Positions 7,231 to 8,192 of a DNA stretch of 8,192 nucleotides are shown here, in pieces. Source of the DNA: Candidatus Thiodictyon intracellulare (lineage in GTDB: Bacteria > Pseudomonadota > Gammaproteobacteria > Chromatiales > Chromatiaceae); the NCBI GenBank assembly GCA_016292295.1, contig JADNEJ010000245.1, forward strand, positions 1-8,192, read 5' to 3'. How positions within the stretch are numbered: the first letter of the stretch is position 1; each line of letters opens with the position of its first letter. The translations under genes were made by a program, and so were the position numbers. The notes below the pieces were generated by a model. The model saw only the letters and a list, made by a program, of their open reading frames with translations. It was not told where the DNA came from and searched no databases.

Positions 7231-7367
7231 GGGGTCGGGCAATCCGTAAGCGGGGTAGGGGTCAAGACAGCGCCAGGTCAGCGCCCTGGGGGCGGGTCAC
7301 GGCGCGGGGGGGCCGTTCGGAACGGCGAAAGCGGACAACCCTAAACGCTGCGGCCGATTTCCACAAC
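7231..7367 (-). promoter_or_regulatory. Leader region of the ccm operon, promoter probably here
   Basis: These 137 bases lie between the end of the broken HTH gene and ccmA and are where the operon promoter would be expected. A weak sigma70-like candidate on the minus strand is TTGTGG (7366..7361), a 17-base spacer, then TAGGGT (7343..7338); the -10 box matches poorly. A short inverted repeat CCAGG/CCTGG (7273-7277 and 7285-7289) is also present. No terminator with a T-run separates the HTH gene from ccmA, so read-through from upstream is possible. Confidence 0.25.
7312..7326. repeat. 15-bp perfect palindrome upstream of ccmA
   Basis: GCCGTTC-G-GAACGGC: two 7-base arms around a single centre base, about 82 bases upstream of the ccmA ATG. 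No T-run follows on either strand, so it is not an obvious intrinsic terminator. It could be an operator for a dimeric regulator, but in GC-rich sequence chance is possible. Confidence 0.4.
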
Positions 7368-7678
7368 TTAACGGAAGTTCACGAAGGTAAACTCAATCGC
7401 TCCCGCGGGGATCTTTTCCAGCAGTCCGGCGTTGAGCAATACCTGCATATCGGTATGGACCACTTTCACAGCACGTCCGACTCGGCGCGCCGTCTCGTGC
7501 ACACTGACCGGTTCGGCACCGGCCAGTGCCAGCAGGAGTCCCCAGCGTTTCGGCGTCAGGGTCCGTCATAAATCGGCGGCGCTGGCCAAGGTGCGCCAGG
7601 CGCCTTGCCGGCCATCGCACGCAGGAAGCGGGCGTTGGTCTCTTCGCGACTGGTAACGCCAATGGTGACCGCATTCAC
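7368..7678 (-). pseudogene. Broken COG4190/HVO_A0114-type winged helix-turn-helix protein (antitoxin-like)
   Basis: Two pieces in different frames together resemble one roughly 100-residue DNA-binding protein. The front piece starts at GTG 7678 (VNAVTIGVTSREETNARFL) and matches the usual start of this family; its frame ends at 7556 with an unrelated tail. The back piece (stop TAA at 7370..7368) reads RTLTPKRWGLLLALAG, then ETARRVGRAVKVVHTDMQVL and LLNAGLLEKI, the conserved helix-turn-helix and wing core. Between them, the back frame reads GAWRTLASAADL, then TGA (7568..7566), then RTLTPKRW; family members usually have Trp at that place, so TGA looks like a mutated TGG. The frames are joined by a net loss of one base (mod 3) near 7600. 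A strong ribosome binding site remains. Relatives often act as the regulator/antitoxin partner of a small toxin gene. A sequencing error could explain the frameshift but less easily both lesions. Family match is by eye. Confidence 0.62.
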
Positions 7679-7684
7679 GTCAGT

Positions 7685-7690
7685 TCCCTC
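7685..7690 (-). promoter_or_regulatory. Ribosome binding site of the broken HTH gene (GAGGGA)
   Basis: GAGGGA overlaps the TGA (7691..7689) of the upstream open frame and lies six bases before the GTG at 7678..7676. It supports the GTG as the original start and suggests translational coupling with an upstream gene. Confidence 0.5.
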
Positions 7691-7775
7691 AGGCGTCGAC
7701 TTGACGCCAGAAATCGGCCAGGAGGTAAGGATCAACATCGCGGCGGGCGTTGTCAATGGCAACAACGCTTGGTGT
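7689..7775 (-). pseudogene. Probable C-terminal remnant of the partner gene of the HTH protein
   Basis: A 28-codon open stretch between TAA (7778..7776) and TGA (7691..7689), with no ATG, GTG or TTG start in it. It ends DPYLLADFWRQVDA, ten bases before the HTH start. The ending (LLADFW..V) and the phrase VVAIDNARR resemble, loosely, the TumE/DUF6516 toxin family, which I recall beside such HTH genes; if so, the middle histidine-containing part has been deleted and the front lost. The sequence directly upstream in the same frame (to about 8186) is basic, Pro/Arg-rich and shows no recognisable domain. A chance open frame is quite possible. Confidence 0.27.
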
Positions 7776-7778
7776 TTA

Positions 7779-8192
7779 CAACCGCGTCCCTTCGTGGTGC
7801 CGGCCGGGGGCCTGGAAGCACTCGTCGAGGGGCGGGCGGCAGATGGTCGGTTGGTGCGTTGGCCGTGGCTGCGGGGCTCGACTGTGAACCTTGTCTCGAT
7901 TACAGCGGGTGGATGCGCCTGGATAGCGAAGATAGCGAACAACCAAAGACCGGGGAGTGGGGCAGCAGGGGAGGACAGACACCGACTCGACTTTGGCTAT
8001 TTTTGCAGTCGGGCGACGGCCCCGTGCGTGACGCCACGGCGGTGCCGACGCGTGCGCTGAGCAGGGGGTTGCGGCGGCCGCTCGTCGCGGCCAGGCGGCA
8101 CTCGCCAGTGGCCGTGGCACGCGGGGACACGCAGGGAAAGGCAGGCGGGGCATCAACAGTGTATGTTCCGAGGTCGACCAAGACACCGGACG
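7779..8192. other. About 410 bp without a recognisable gene
   Basis: Several frames are open on both strands, as expected in GC-rich DNA, but their translations are rich in Arg, Pro, Ala and Ser without domains, membrane segments or ribosome binding sites. One plus-strand frame beginning at ATG 7913 stays open to the window edge and is also unrecognised. The stretch contains a tandem 9-base repeat (7922-7939). It may hold decayed remains of the toxin gene or an upstream intergenic region; no RNA gene, insertion sequence end or terminator is evident. Confidence 0.35.
7922..7939. repeat. Tandem duplication of GATAGCGAA
   Basis: Two perfect adjacent copies of the 9-mer GATAGCGAA (7922-7930 and 7931-7939), in the gene-less stretch. 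Too short to be called a functional element. Confidence 0.5.

Noticed and set aside
7943..7996. Inverted repeat CCAAAG/CTTTGG
   Set aside because: Only six bases per arm with a loop of over 40 bases; not a credible hairpin or terminator.
7605..8060. A 151-codon plus-strand open frame
   Set aside because: Its start is antisense to the HTH gene, and the rest shows no domain or ribosome binding site.
7913..8192. A plus-strand frame from ATG 7913 open to the window edge (possible partial gene)
   Set aside because: No Shine-Dalgarno sequence and a low-complexity Arg/Ser/Thr/Pro-rich translation; long open frames arise by chance in this GC-rich stretch.
1..8192. CRISPR arrays, tRNA or rRNA genes, insertion sequences
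   Set aside because: No regularly spaced repeats, no tRNA-like or rRNA-like stretch and no transposase seen on reading through.

Overview
The window is dominated by one complete cytochrome c maturation (System I, Ccm) operon on the minus strand, reading from about 7230 down to 111 in the order ccmA-ccmB-ccmC-ccmD-ccmE-ccmF-ccmG-ccmH-ccmI. GC content is high, genes are tightly packed and ATGA overlaps are frequent. Separate ccmH and ccmI genes (not the fused form of Escherichia coli) point to a proteobacterium. The protein sequences look gammaproteobacterial, and a purple sulfur bacterium of the Chromatiaceae is a reasonable guess, but this placement is inference from remembered family sequences and not a search result.

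Layout by minus-strand gene order, high to low coordinates: 7779-8192, about 410 bp with no recognisable gene; 7692-7775, a short open frame that looks like the tail of a small protein; 7368-7678, a broken gene for a COG4190/HVO_A0114-type helix-turn-helix protein (antitoxin-like), carrying a frameshift and an in-frame TGA; 7231-7367, the leader of the ccm operon with a 15-bp palindrome; 111-7230, the ccm operon; 1-118, an open frame that runs off the window edge and resembles the end of a cold-shock-like domain.

How the genes work together: CcmA (ATPase), CcmB and CcmC (membrane proteins) with the small CcmD load heme onto the periplasmic chaperone CcmE and release holo-CcmE. CcmF, with CcmH and CcmI, takes heme from holo-CcmE and attaches it to the CXXCH motif of apocytochrome c. 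CcmG and CcmH are the thiol-redox arm that keeps the apocytochrome cysteines reduced, and CcmI is the TPR apocytochrome chaperone. All nine genes appear intact. No cytochrome substrate gene and no DsbD/CcdA electron donor is in the window.

The least ordinary points are the decayed antitoxin-like gene with its probable partner remnant just upstream of the operon, a pair of cysteines in CcmC at the place where most relatives I recall have a Trp-Trp-Asn stretch before the heme-ligand histidine, and a possible cold-shock-domain remnant abutting ccmI. I did not find evidence of a new multi-gene system.
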